Shown here: one piece after another, positions 1-7,942 of the stretch
Layout: every line of letters starts with the position of its first letter
How positions within the stretch are numbered: position 1 is the first letter of the stretch
Source of the DNA: JBIOUF01 sp044866695
GTDB lineage: Bacteria; Actinomycetota; Actinomycetes; Propionibacteriales; Nocardioidaceae
Assembly: GCA_044866695.1 (NCBI GenBank)
Contig: JBIOUF010000085.1
Location: 1 to 57,277 of the forward strand
Direction: 5' to 3'
Length of the DNA: 57,277 nucleotides
Program-made: the position numbers and the translations under genes
Notes under the pieces: model-generated
What the model was told of the DNA's origin: nothing
The model's database searches: none
The model's input: the letters and a program-made list of their open reading frames with translations, nothing else

Positions 1-1184
1 TAGACGTCCTGCATGCCCCTGACCACGCGGGGGTGCTCGGTGAACAGGTCGTCGAGGCCGTCGAAGTCGCCGTACGTCGAGGACTCGCCGGCGTAGGTGG
101 AGTTGCCGCGGTTGTGGTACAGCGTCAGGTCGTTGAGCCACGAGGGCGTCTTCGCCTGCGCCTCCTCCGGCGCTACCACCGGCGTGTAGGGGAACGACGT
201 CTCCGCGTCCAGCGGCGGGAAGTCCGGGCCACCCACGAAGTCGCGGTCGTCGAACGGGTTGCCCTGCGCGTCGCGGTACGGCTCGGCCGCCTTGGACACG
301 TAGCCGTACTGCCCCTCCGCGTAGGAGATCACGTCGGCGGTGTGGTTGGTGATGATGTCGAAGAACACCTTGATGCCGTGGCGGTGCGCCAGCCGGACCA
401 GCCGGCGCATCTGCTGGTTGGTGCCCAGGTGCGGGTCGATCCGGGTGAAGTCGGTGACCCAGTAGCCGTGGTAGCCGGCGCTCGCGGCGTCGCCGGTGCC
501 CTGCACCGGCTTGTTCTCGAACGACGGGGTCAGCCAGATCGCCGTCGTGCCGAGGCGGTCGACGTAGTCGAGCCGGTCGATGACCCCGGCCAGGTCGCCG
601 CCGTGGTAGAAGCCCTTGTCGGTGGGGTCGAACCCGGTCGACATCCGGTCTCCGGCCAGCGCGCCGGTGTCGTTGCCCGTATCGCCGTTGGCGAACCGGT
701 CGGCCATCACGAAGTAGAACCGCTCCCGGGTCAGCGGCTGCCGCAGCGAGTGCCCGGCCAGGGCCCGGTCGGCGGCGGCGACCTCGGCTCCGGGCAGGTC
801 CGTGGGCGTCACGGTGAGCCGGTGGGTGGTGTCGTCGTAGGCCAGGTCGAGGGTGGCCGGGCCGGCCAGGACCAGCGGGATGTCGGCGCCGCCGGGCACG
901 CCGTCGACGCCGTAGTTCTCCGCCCACGAGCCGCCGACCGTCACCTTCATGGCGTGCTCGCCCCCCGGCAGCCGGAGCGTCGCGCCGTGCCGGCCCGGGC
1001 CGGTCTCCGGGAGCGCGGTGGCCTCGCAGGCCGGGTCCCAGTCGCCGGGGCAGCCCAGCTCGCTCTGGAACGACCCGGCCACCACGACGAGGGCGTCGTG
1101 GCCGCTTGCCGCCGGCGCCGCCGCGACCAGGCCGGACGACGCGAGCACGGCGGCGGCCAGCCAGCCCGTGGGACGAGTGCGCAC
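1..1184 (-). CDS. Secreted alpha-amylase/pullulanase-type glycoside hydrolase (GH13), partial
   Basis: Hydrolyses alpha-glucans outside the cell. The GTG start at 1184 has a GGGAGG site just upstream and opens a signal peptide (MRTRPTGW, then a run of Ala/Val/Leu to about residue 28). Next comes a module starting with SFQSELGCPGDWDPAC, typical of the X25-type domain found in pullulanases, through about residue 90. The GH13 barrel begins near residue 140 (FYFVMADRFANGD) and shows conserved region I (DIITNH). The gene runs off the left edge of the window, so the catalytic Asp/Glu regions II-IV cannot be checked, and amylase versus pullulanase cannot be decided. About 394 codons are visible. Confidence 0.85.
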   Translation of the reverse strand, partial: MRTRPTGWLAAAVLASSGLVAAAPAASGHDALVVVAGSFQSELGCPGDWDPACEATALPETGPGRHGATLRLPGGEHAMKVTVGGSWAENYGVDGVPGGADIPLVLAGPATLDLAYDDTTHRLTVTPTDLPGAEVAAADRALAGHSLRQPLTRERFYFVMADRFANGDTGNDTGALAGDRMSTGFDPTDKGFYHGGDLAGVIDRLDYVDRLGTTAIWLTPSFENKPVQGTGDAASAGYHGYWVTDFTRIDPHLGTNQQMRRLVRLAHRHGIKVFFDIITNHTADVISYAEGQYGYVSKAAEPYRDAQGNPFDDRDFVGGPDFPPLDAETSFPYTPVVAPEEAQAKTPSWLNDLTLYHNRGNSTYAGESSTYGDFDGLDDLFTEHPRVVRGMQDV

Positions 1185-1247
1185 GGAGACCTCCCGAGAG
1201 TGTGACCTGCGGCACACCCTACGACCCCGCGCCGACAGGACGCCGGG

Positions 1248-2612
1248 TCAGCCTGCGTCGGCCGGTCCGTGCGCCTGGGTGAGCATCTCGGCCACCAGGA
1301 ACGCCAGCTCCAGCGACTGCACCCGGTTGAGCCGCGGGTCGCACACCGACTGGTAGGCGCTGCCCAGGTCGGCCTCGAGCAGCTCCTCCCCTCCGCCGAC
1401 GCACTCGGTGACGTCGTCGCCGGTGAGCTCGACGTGGATGCCGCCCGGCCAGGTGCCCAGCGACCGGTGCACGTCGAAGAAGCCCTGCACCTCGGCGATG
1501 ACGTCGTCGAACCGGCGGGTCTTGTACCCCGAGCCGGTCTCGAAGGTGTTGCCGTGCATCGGGTCGCACACCCACGCCACCTCGACCCCCGCGGCGGTGA
1601 CCTTCTGGACCAGGTCGGGCAGCACGTCGTGGATGCGGCCGGCGCCCATCCGGGTGATGAAGGTCAGCCGGCCCGGCTCGCGGGCCGGGTCGAGCCGGTC
1701 GGCGACCGCGATCGCGTCGTCGGCGGTCGCCGTCGGCCCTAGCTTCACCCCGACCGGGTTGCGGATGTGCCGCAGCAGCTCCATGTGGGCGCCGCCCAGC
1801 TGGCGGGTCCGCTCGCCGACCCAGACGAAGTGGCCCGAGACGTCGTACGGCAGGCCGGTGCGGCTGTCGATGCGGGTCAGAGCGTGCTCGTACTCCAGCA
1901 CCAGCGCCTCGTGGCTGGAGTGGAAGTCGACCCGATGGAACTCGTCGGGGTCGGCGCCGATCGCCTTCATGAACGTCAGCGCCCGGTCGATCTCGCGGGC
2001 CAGCCTCTCGTAGCGCCGGCCCACCGGCGAGGAGCGGACGAAGTCGGTGTTCCAGGTATGCACCTGGCGCAGGTCGGCGTACCCGCCGGTGACGAACGCG
2101 CGCACCAGGTTCAGCGTGCTCGCGCTGCTGTGGTAGGTCTCCACGAGCCGCTCGGGGTCCGGGACGCGCGCCTCGGGGGTGAACTCGAAGCCGTTCACGG
2201 CGTCGCCACGGTACGCCGGGAGGGTGACGCCGGCCCGGGTCTCGGTGTCGGAGGACCGTGGCTTGGCGTACTGGCCGGCCAGCCGGCCGACCTTGACCAC
2301 CGGCACCGAGGCGGCGTACGTGAGCACCACCGCCATCTGCAGCAGCACCCGCAGCTTGTTGCGGACGTTGTCGGCGGTCGCGCCCTCGAACGTCTCGGCG
2401 CAGTCCCCGCCCTGCAGCAAGAACGCCTCCCCCCGCGCCACCGCGGCGAGCTTGGCCTTGAGCTCGTCGCACTCGCCGGCGAACACCAGCGGCGGGCACC
2501 TGCGCAGCCGCGCCACGGCCCGGTCGAGCGCGACCCGGTCCGGCCAGCCGGGCTGCTGGGCCGCGCCCATGGCGTGCAGGCTGGCGAGGTCGGGGATGGG
2601 GGTCTCGGGCAC
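1248..2612 (-). CDS. aroG: Class II 3-deoxy-D-arabino-heptulosonate 7-phosphate synthase
   Basis: First step of the shikimate pathway: condenses phosphoenolpyruvate and erythrose-4-phosphate to DAHP in the cytoplasm. The plant/mycobacterial (type II) family is clear from GEAFLLQGGDCAETF with the metal-binding Cys, KVGRLAGQYAKPRS, GERTRQLGGAHMELL, NPVGVKLGP, WVCDPMHGNT and ECVGGGEEL. The 454-aa length matches the family. An in-frame TTG exists at 2636, but GTG at 2612 is preferred because a TAGACT -10 box lies 8 nt upstream, giving a leaderless message, and because the product then begins close to known homologues. It is a lone gene followed by the amylase on the same strand. Confidence 0.95.
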   Translation of the reverse strand: MPETPIPDLASLHAMGAAQQPGWPDRVALDRAVARLRRCPPLVFAGECDELKAKLAAVARGEAFLLQGGDCAETFEGATADNVRNKLRVLLQMAVVLTYAASVPVVKVGRLAGQYAKPRSSDTETRAGVTLPAYRGDAVNGFEFTPEARVPDPERLVETYHSSASTLNLVRAFVTGGYADLRQVHTWNTDFVRSSPVGRRYERLAREIDRALTFMKAIGADPDEFHRVDFHSSHEALVLEYEHALTRIDSRTGLPYDVSGHFVWVGERTRQLGGAHMELLRHIRNPVGVKLGPTATADDAIAVADRLDPAREPGRLTFITRMGAGRIHDVLPDLVQKVTAAGVEVAWVCDPMHGNTFETGSGYKTRRFDDVIAEVQGFFDVHRSLGTWPGGIHVELTGDDVTECVGGGEELLEADLGSAYQSVCDPRLNRVQSLELAFLVAEMLTQAHGPADAG

Positions 2613-2620
2613 GACCGGCC

Positions 2621-2626
2621 AGTCTA
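2621..2626 (-). promoter_or_regulatory. Predicted -10 box of aroG (leaderless type)
   Basis: TAGACT on the minus strand, 8 nt before the GTG codon at 2612. No clear -35 hexamer is visible. If transcription starts at the GTG, the in-frame TTG at 2636 cannot be used. Confidence 0.5.
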
Positions 2627-2678
2627 CCCGCAGCAAGCGAAGCCCCTCGACCGTCGAACCCGTCAGCCCTGGTGCGTC

Positions 2679-2794
2679 GAGCCGTCAATGTTGGCGTGCC
2701 GAGCCGTCAATCCTGGCGTGCCGAGCCGTCAATCCTGGCGTGCCGAGCCGTCAATCCTGGTGCACCGAGCCGTCAATCCTGGCGTGCCGAGCCC
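2679..2794 (+). repeat. 22-bp tandem array A1
   Basis: Five full units and a truncated sixth. Units start GAGCCGTC at 2679, 2701, 2723, 2745, 2767 and 2789, an exact 22-bp step. Most units read GAGCCGTCAATCCTGG followed by CGTGCC. The array lies between the 3' end of the RecQ-like gene and the aroG promoter; read along the RecQ transcript it is in the reverse orientation. There are no CRISPR-like spacers because the units abut directly. It belongs to the family described at 7796, 13715, 21770, 35271, 36374 and 44816. Confidence 0.9.
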
Positions 2795-2808
2795 TTCGTC
2801 GGGCTCGG
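2787..2808 (-). terminator. Hairpin downstream of the RecQ-like gene
   Basis: CCGAGCCC, a 6-nt loop TTCGTC, then GGGCTCGG: a perfect 8-bp stem that reuses the last, truncated 22-bp repeat as its left arm. It lies 47 nt past the stop codon of the minus-strand helicase gene. There is no U-tract, as is usual for actinobacterial terminators. Confidence 0.55.
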
Positions 2809-2854
2809 GCAACCACCAGCCCGCCGCTCGCAGCCTGCCTGGTCGGCTCCGTGG

Positions 2855-4969
2855 CTAGGGGCGGCGGTGGACGAGCAGGGGCAGGACGGCGCGGGCGCCG
2901 GCGCGGCGGAGCAGCGCGGCGGCGACGGTGACCGGCCACAGCGACGACGTGGCGTCCACGACCAGCAGGACGACGCGGCCCTCGACCTCCGCGGCGACCC
3001 CAGCCACCGGTTCCGCCAGGGCGTCGCGCCAGTGCGCGGCCTCCTCGGGGGACGACAGCTCTCGCGGGTCGGCCGGCGCCGGCGCGGTCAGCGTGGCGCG
3101 GCGCAGCCGGCCGACGCCGGCGAGATGGTCGGCGACGTGGCCCGCGACCGCCGACCCGGCGGCGGCGAGGTCGACCGCGACCTCCGGCCGGGCCGGCCAC
3201 GACGTGCGCCACCGGGTCAGCACGCCGACCGCCGCGTCCGCGAGCGCGCCGGTCGCCTCCTCCTGGCCGAGGAACGCCAGCGCCACCTGGTCGCGCCACT
3301 CCGGGGCGTCGGCGTGCACCAGGGTCCGACCCTCCGCGGCGAGCTCGCCGGCCGGGATCCGGCCGCGGCTGCCGAAGGCGCCCCCCGGCCACATCCTGCG
3401 CGGCTCGAGGACGTGGGTCTCCCCGCGCAGCACGCGCGCCACCTCGGCGACCGTGGCCGGCTCCGGGGCCGGCGACAGCGGCTCGGGGAGGCCGCCACGG
3501 CACACCGAGCACCGCCCGCAGGCGGTGGCGCTCGGGTCGTCGAGCGACGTTTGCAGCAGCTCCATCAGGCAGCGCTCACCACGGGCGTAGGCGCGCATGA
3601 TGTCGGCCTCGCGGTGGCGCACGGCGACCACACCGTCGTAGTGCGCGGCGTCGTACGTCCACGGGATGCCGGTGGCCCGCCAGCCGGCCTCGACGCGCTC
3701 GGTCACCCCGTCGACGGCGAGCTGCTTGAGGATCAGCTCGACCCGGGTGCGGCGGACCCCCGACTGTGCCTCGACGTCGGCCACCGAGAGCGGCTGGTCC
3801 GGTCCGAGCACCGCCAGCACGCGGTCCACCTGCTCGGGCACCGGGATCGTCGCGGTCGCGAAGTAGTCCCACACGCCGTGGTCGGCCGGCGACGGCAGCA
3901 GCACGGCGTGGGCGCGGTCGATGGCGCGACCGGCGCGGCCCACCTGCTGGTAGTACGACACCGGCGACGGCGGGGCGCCAACGTGGACCACGAAGCCGAG
4001 GTCGGGCTTGTCGTAGCCCATGCCCAGGGCGGACGTCGCTACCAGCGCCTTGACCCGGTTGTCGCGCAGGGCGTCCTCGAGCACGTGTCGCTCGTCGGTG
4101 GCCAGCTGGCCGGTGTACGCCGCGACGGGGGCGGCGTCCGCGTGCCGGGACCGGACGGCCTCGGCAAGCCGCTCGGCGTCGGCGACGGTCAGGACGTAGA
4201 CGATCCCCGAACCCGGCAGCCGGGGCAGGTGGTCGACGACCCAGGCGTAGCGCTCCAGCGGCGCGAGCTCGCCGACCACCGACAGCTCCAGGCTGGCCCT
4301 GGCCAGCCGGCCGCGGAGCACCAGGGCGGCTCGGCCGAGCTGCGCCGCGACGTCATCGGTGACGCGCTGGTTGGCGGTCGCGGTGGTGGCCAGCACGGGC
4401 GTCTCCGGGTTGAGCCGGCGCAGCACCTCGGCGACGCGCCGGTAGTCCGGCCGGAAGTCGTGGCCCCAGTCCGACACCGAGTGCGCCTCGTCGATGACCA
4501 GCAGTCCCAGCCGCCCGGCCAGGGCGTCCATGACGCGCCGTCCGAAGCCCGGGTTCGCCAGCCGCTCCGGGGAGACCAGCAGGACGTCGACGGAGCCCGA
4601 GCGCACCGCGGCCTCGATGCCCTCCCAGTCCTCGACGTTGCCGGAGTGCAGCGTGGCGGCGCGCAGCCCCGCGCGCCCCGCGGCGGCGACCTGGTCACGC
4701 ATCAGCGACAGCAACGGGGACACCACCAGGGTCGGCCCGGCACCCTCGGCACGCCGGATCGCCGTGGCCACCCAGTACACCGCCGACTTGCCCCACCCGG
4801 TGGCCTGGACCACGAGCACCCGAGCGGCCGGCTCGCAGAGCGCCGCCACCGCGGTGGCCTGGTCGTCGCGCAGCCGGGCACCGGGGCCGGCGATGGCCGA
4901 GATCACCCGTTGCGCCACCTGGGCGCGGGTGTCGAGCAGGGCGTGCGGCGGGCTGTCGAGCGAGGGCAT
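2855..4969 (-). CDS. RecQ-family ATP-dependent DNA helicase
   Basis: 3'-5' DNA helicase, presumably for repair or recombination. Walker A ATGWGKS is at residues 56-62 and DEAH at 160-163, followed by SVSDWGHDFRPDYRR. Motif III (LATTATA), motif V (ALGMGYDKPDLGFVVH) and motif VI (QQVGRAGR) follow. A zinc-knuckle-like CGRCSVC lies near residue 500. At 704 aa it is longer than the RecQ core; the C-terminus (VVLLVVDATSSLWPVTVA, then LLRRAGA) resembles the PRPP/phosphate loop of a phosphoribosyltransferase fold, and it lacks an obvious HRDC domain. A TACGGT box lies 6 nt before the ATG, so the message is probably leaderless. A classic recQ symbol is withheld because the tail differs. Confidence 0.88.
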   Translation of the reverse strand: MPSLDSPPHALLDTRAQVAQRVISAIAGPGARLRDDQATAVAALCEPAARVLVVQATGWGKSAVYWVATAIRRAEGAGPTLVVSPLLSLMRDQVAAAGRAGLRAATLHSGNVEDWEGIEAAVRSGSVDVLLVSPERLANPGFGRRVMDALAGRLGLLVIDEAHSVSDWGHDFRPDYRRVAEVLRRLNPETPVLATTATANQRVTDDVAAQLGRAALVLRGRLARASLELSVVGELAPLERYAWVVDHLPRLPGSGIVYVLTVADAERLAEAVRSRHADAAPVAAYTGQLATDERHVLEDALRDNRVKALVATSALGMGYDKPDLGFVVHVGAPPSPVSYYQQVGRAGRAIDRAHAVLLPSPADHGVWDYFATATIPVPEQVDRVLAVLGPDQPLSVADVEAQSGVRRTRVELILKQLAVDGVTERVEAGWRATGIPWTYDAAHYDGVVAVRHREADIMRAYARGERCLMELLQTSLDDPSATACGRCSVCRGGLPEPLSPAPEPATVAEVARVLRGETHVLEPRRMWPGGAFGSRGRIPAGELAAEGRTLVHADAPEWRDQVALAFLGQEEATGALADAAVGVLTRWRTSWPARPEVAVDLAAAGSAVAGHVADHLAGVGRLRRATLTAPAPADPRELSSPEEAAHWRDALAEPVAGVAAEVEGRVVLLVVDATSSLWPVTVAAALLRRAGARAVLPLLVHRRP

Positions 4970-4975
4970 TGGCCC

Positions 4976-4981
4976 ACCGTA
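4976..4981 (-). promoter_or_regulatory. Predicted -10 box of the RecQ-like gene (leaderless type)
   Basis: TACGGT on the minus strand, six nt before the ATG at 4969. No Shine-Dalgarno sequence is present in between. Confidence 0.4.
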
Positions 4982-5035
4982 GGCGGCGGCGCCGACCAGG
5001 GTGCCGGGCGGACCCGCCGCCGTGACCGCCGGACC

Positions 5036-6064
5036 TCAGCCGAAGAAGACCTCAGCCTCGGCGTACTCCTCGGGCCTGACCACCTTCAGCTCGCCGGTGC
5101 CCTCGATCAGCGGCACGGTGACGATGTTGGCGCCGCGCAGCGCGACCATCTTGCCGAAGTTCTTCTCCGCGACCGCGGTGATCGCGTGCAGCCCGAACCG
5201 GGTGGCCAGCCATCGGTCGAAGGCCGTCGGCGTGCCGCCGCGCTGCACGTGGCCGAGCACGACCGCGCGGGCCTCCTTGCCGGTGCGCTGCTCGATCTCC
5301 TTGGCCAGCCGGTCGCCGATCCCGCCGAGGCGGACGTGGCCGAACGCGTCGCGCTCGTCGCTGGCCACCGTCATCCCGGCGCCCTCGGCCGGGACGGCGC
5401 CCTCCGAGACGACCACGATCGGGGTGTACCGGGTCTGGAACCGCTGCTCGACGTACTCGCAGACCTTGTCGATGTGGAACGGCTGCTCCGGGATCAGCAC
5501 GATGTTGGCGCCGCCCGCGATGCCGGCGTGCAGGGCGATCCAGCCCGCGTGCCTGCCCATCACCTCCACGACCAGGACGCGGTGGTGCGACTCGGCCGTC
5601 GTGTGCAGCCGGTCGATGGCCTCCATGGCGATGTTCACCGCGGTGTCGAAGCCGAAGGTGAAGTCGGTGCCGGACAGGTCGTTGTCGATCGTCTTGGGGA
5701 CCCCGACGACGTTGACACCCGCGTCGGAGAGCTTCGTGGCCACGCCGAGGGTGTCCTCGCCGCCGATGGCGATCAGGGCGTCGATCCCGTTCGCGGCCAT
5801 GTTCTCGCCGATCCGCTCCAGGCCGCGGTCGACCTTCAGCGGGTTGGTCCGCGAGGACTTCAGGATCGTGCCGCCCCGGGGCAGGATGCCGCGGACCTGG
5901 TCGACCCCGAGCTCGCTGGTGAGGTTCTCCAGGGGGCCGCGCCATCCGTCGCGGAAGCCGACGAACTCGAAGCCGTAATGCTTGACGCCCTTGCGGACCA
6001 CCGCGCGGATCACCGCGTTCAGCCCCGGACAGTCACCGCCACCGGTGAGCACACCGACCCGCAT
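5036..6064 (-). CDS. 6-phosphofructokinase, probably pyrophosphate-dependent
   Basis: Phosphorylates fructose-6-phosphate in glycolysis. The 342-aa product starts MRVGVLTGGGDCPGLNAVIR. Two specificity positions, numbered as in the E. coli enzyme, are visible: GGED puts Asp at 104 where ATP enzymes have Gly, and PKTIDND puts Lys at 124 where ATP enzymes have Gly. Both point to PPi as phosphoryl donor, as in the Amycolatopsis methanolica type, which would make the reaction reversible. The open frame extends to 6751, but ATG 6064 is chosen because GAGGAGG precedes it and homologues start here. It is transcribed divergently from glpK with a 250-bp shared upstream region. Confidence 0.9.
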   Translation of the reverse strand: MRVGVLTGGGDCPGLNAVIRAVVRKGVKHYGFEFVGFRDGWRGPLENLTSELGVDQVRGILPRGGTILKSSRTNPLKVDRGLERIGENMAANGIDALIAIGGEDTLGVATKLSDAGVNVVGVPKTIDNDLSGTDFTFGFDTAVNIAMEAIDRLHTTAESHHRVLVVEVMGRHAGWIALHAGIAGGANIVLIPEQPFHIDKVCEYVEQRFQTRYTPIVVVSEGAVPAEGAGMTVASDERDAFGHVRLGGIGDRLAKEIEQRTGKEARAVVLGHVQRGGTPTAFDRWLATRFGLHAITAVAEKNFGKMVALRGANIVTVPLIEGTGELKVVRPEEYAEAEVFFG

Positions 6065-6243
6065 GTCCTGCCTCCTCGCCACCTCGTCGTCGTCTCGTCG
6101 CGGTTTCGTCGTCGTTGGTAGGAGACCGCCCTCGGCCTCCATCCTGCCGCACAGCAGACTAGTGGCCGGCGGGGTCTTCGAAGGCTCAGGGGGCGCCCGT
6201 GCTGGCAGGATGCGCCCAACGGATGCCACGACAGGAGGGTCGC

Positions 6244-6318
6244 GTGAGCGTCGGAACCCCAGGCGGACCAGTGAGCGGACCAGAGAGCGGGCCAGTGACG
6301 GGACGGGGCGACCGGTGA
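6244..6318 (+). CDS. Possible 24-codon leader ORF coupled to glpK
   Basis: GTG at 6244 is preceded by a strong AGGAGGG site at about the ideal distance. The frame encodes a short Gly/Pro/Ser-rich peptide and ends with TGA at 6316-6318, which overlaps the proposed GTG of glpK at 6315-6317 (GGTGAGC). The glpK start itself has only a weak ribosome-binding site, so translation may be coupled. The sequence carries near-repeats (CCAGTGAGCGGACC-like). There is no sign of conservation beyond the layout; it could be chance. Confidence 0.35.
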   Translation: MSVGTPGGPVSGPESGPVTGRGDR

Positions 6319-7781
6319 GCGTGCTGGCCATCGACGCAGGGACCACCGGCGTGACCGCGCTGGTCGTGGGGCGCGACGGCCGCGTGATCGTGAAGGGGTA
6401 CCAGGAGTTCGCCCAGCACTTCCCGCGTCCCGGCTGGGTGGAGCACGCTCCGGAGGAGATCTGGCAGGCCACCTTGGAGGCGGTGCGGCTGGTCCTGGCC
6501 CGGCACGACCGGAGCGACCTGCAGGCCGTGGGCATCACCAACCAGCGCGAGACGGTGCTGCTGTGGGACCGCGAGACGCTGGGCTCGCCGCGCCGCGGGA
6601 TCGTGTGGCAGGACCGGCGTACGGCGGGGATCTGCCAGCGGCTGCGCGACCGGGGCCACGAGCCGCGGGTCACCGAGCTCACCGGGCTGCGGCTGGACCC
6701 GTACTTCTCGGGCACCAAGCTGGTCTGGCTGGCCGAGAACGAGCCGAACACCTGGGCGCTGGTGGAGTCCGGCCGCTACGCGGTCGGGACCGTCGACTCC
6801 TACCTGGTCGCCCGGATGAGCCGTGGCACCTGGCACGTTACCGACGTCTCCAACGCCTCGCGGACGCTGTTGTTCGACCTCGAGGCCGGGGACTGGAGCG
6901 AGGAGCTCTGCGGGCTGTTCGGCGTGCCGAGGAGCGCCCTGCCCGAGGTGGTGCCGTCCTGGGGACACCTCGCCACCACCGACCCCGCCGCGTTCCTGGG
7001 CCTCGAGCTCCCGGTCGCCGGCATCGCGGGTGACCAGCAGTCCGCGCTGTTCGGGCAGACCTGCTTCGCCGAGGGCGACACCAAGTGCACCTACGGCACC
7101 GGCTCGTTCATCCTCACCAACACCGGGACCTCGGTGAGCCGCGGAGCGGGGCTGCTGTCCACCGCCGCGTGGCGGTCCCCCCAGGGCGAGACGACCTACG
7201 CCGTGGAGGGCGCGATCTTCGTGACCGGGGCCGCCGTGCAGTGGCTCCGCGACGGCCTGCAGATCGTCGGGTCGGCCGCAGAGACCGAGGCGGTCGCGGC
7301 GACCGTCGACTCCACCGACGGCGTCGTGTTCGTGCCGGCCCTCACCGGCCTGGGCGCCCCGGACTGGGACCCGCAGGCCCGCGGCCTGGTCATCGGGCTC
7401 ACCCGGGGCAGCACCCGCGCCCACCTGGTCCGCGCCACCCTGGAGGCCATCGCCTACGAGGTGCGCGACGTCGTGGAGACGATGCCGCCGCTGACCGCGC
7501 TCAACGTCGACGGCGGCGCGAGCGCGAACGACCTGCTCTGCCAGCTGCAGGCCGACCAGCTCGGCGTCCCCGTCGACCGGCCCACCGTGGTGGAGACCAC
7601 CGGCCTCGGCGCGGCGTTCCTCGCCGGCCTCGGCGCCGGGGTGTGGTCCTCCACCGACGACCTGCGACACAGCTGGCGGCTGGACCGCCGCTTCGAGCCC
7701 CAGCGCGACCGCGCCGCCGCCGACGCCGACCATGCCCGGTGGCGCCGCGCCGTAGAACGCGCCAAGGGATGGGCCGACTAG
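6315..7781 (+). CDS. glpK: Glycerol kinase (FGGY family)
   Basis: ATP-dependent phosphorylation of glycerol to sn-glycerol-3-phosphate. N-terminal phosphate motif AIDAGTTGVTALV, substrate region TNQRETVLLWDR and IVWQDRRTAGIC, then DPYFSGTKLVWL, GIAGDQQSALFGQTCF, KCTYGTGSFIL, VEGAIFVTGAAVQWL, LTGLGAPDWD and the C-terminal NVDGGASANDLLCQLQAD. The 488-aa length fits the family. The frame is open back to 5982, but the GTG at 6315 matches homologue N-termini and overlaps the stop of a short leader ORF. It is divergent from the phosphofructokinase, and its 3' end faces a 22-bp repeat array. Confidence 0.93.
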   Translation: MSVLAIDAGTTGVTALVVGRDGRVIVKGYQEFAQHFPRPGWVEHAPEEIWQATLEAVRLVLARHDRSDLQAVGITNQRETVLLWDRETLGSPRRGIVWQDRRTAGICQRLRDRGHEPRVTELTGLRLDPYFSGTKLVWLAENEPNTWALVESGRYAVGTVDSYLVARMSRGTWHVTDVSNASRTLLFDLEAGDWSEELCGLFGVPRSALPEVVPSWGHLATTDPAAFLGLELPVAGIAGDQQSALFGQTCFAEGDTKCTYGTGSFILTNTGTSVSRGAGLLSTAAWRSPQGETTYAVEGAIFVTGAAVQWLRDGLQIVGSAAETEAVAATVDSTDGVVFVPALTGLGAPDWDPQARGLVIGLTRGSTRAHLVRATLEAIAYEVRDVVETMPPLTALNVDGGASANDLLCQLQADQLGVPVDRPTVVETTGLGAAFLAGLGAGVWSSTDDLRHSWRLDRRFEPQRDRAAADADHARWRRAVERAKGWAD

Positions 7782-7795
7782 CCTCTTGGCCCGCC

Positions 7796-7936
7796 GAACC
7801 GTCAATGTTGGTGTGTCGAACCGTCAATGTTGGTGTGCTGTCGGTTTCGACCCGCCATGGTTGACGGCTCGACCCACCAAGACCGACGGCTCGACCCACC
7901 ACAGTTGACGGCTCGACCCGCCATGGTTGACGGCTC
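7796..7936. repeat. 22-bp array A2, both orientations (inverted)
   Basis: Two units in plus orientation (GAACCGTC at 7796 and 7818) followed by four in minus orientation (GACGGCTC at 7863, 7885, 7907, 7929), every step exactly 22 bp. It fills the space between the convergent ends of glpK and the coiled-coil gene, so each gene's transcript would read the unit in the same sense just past its stop. The two arms could pair to form a long hairpin. Confidence 0.9.
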
Positions 7937-7942
7937 GACGGG

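Noticed and set aside
2672..6121. Very long plus-strand open frame opposite the RecQ-like and pfk genes
   Set aside because: Its product is low-complexity Arg/Gly/Pro/Val typical of an antisense shadow in high-GC DNA; the minus-strand genes there have clear motifs.
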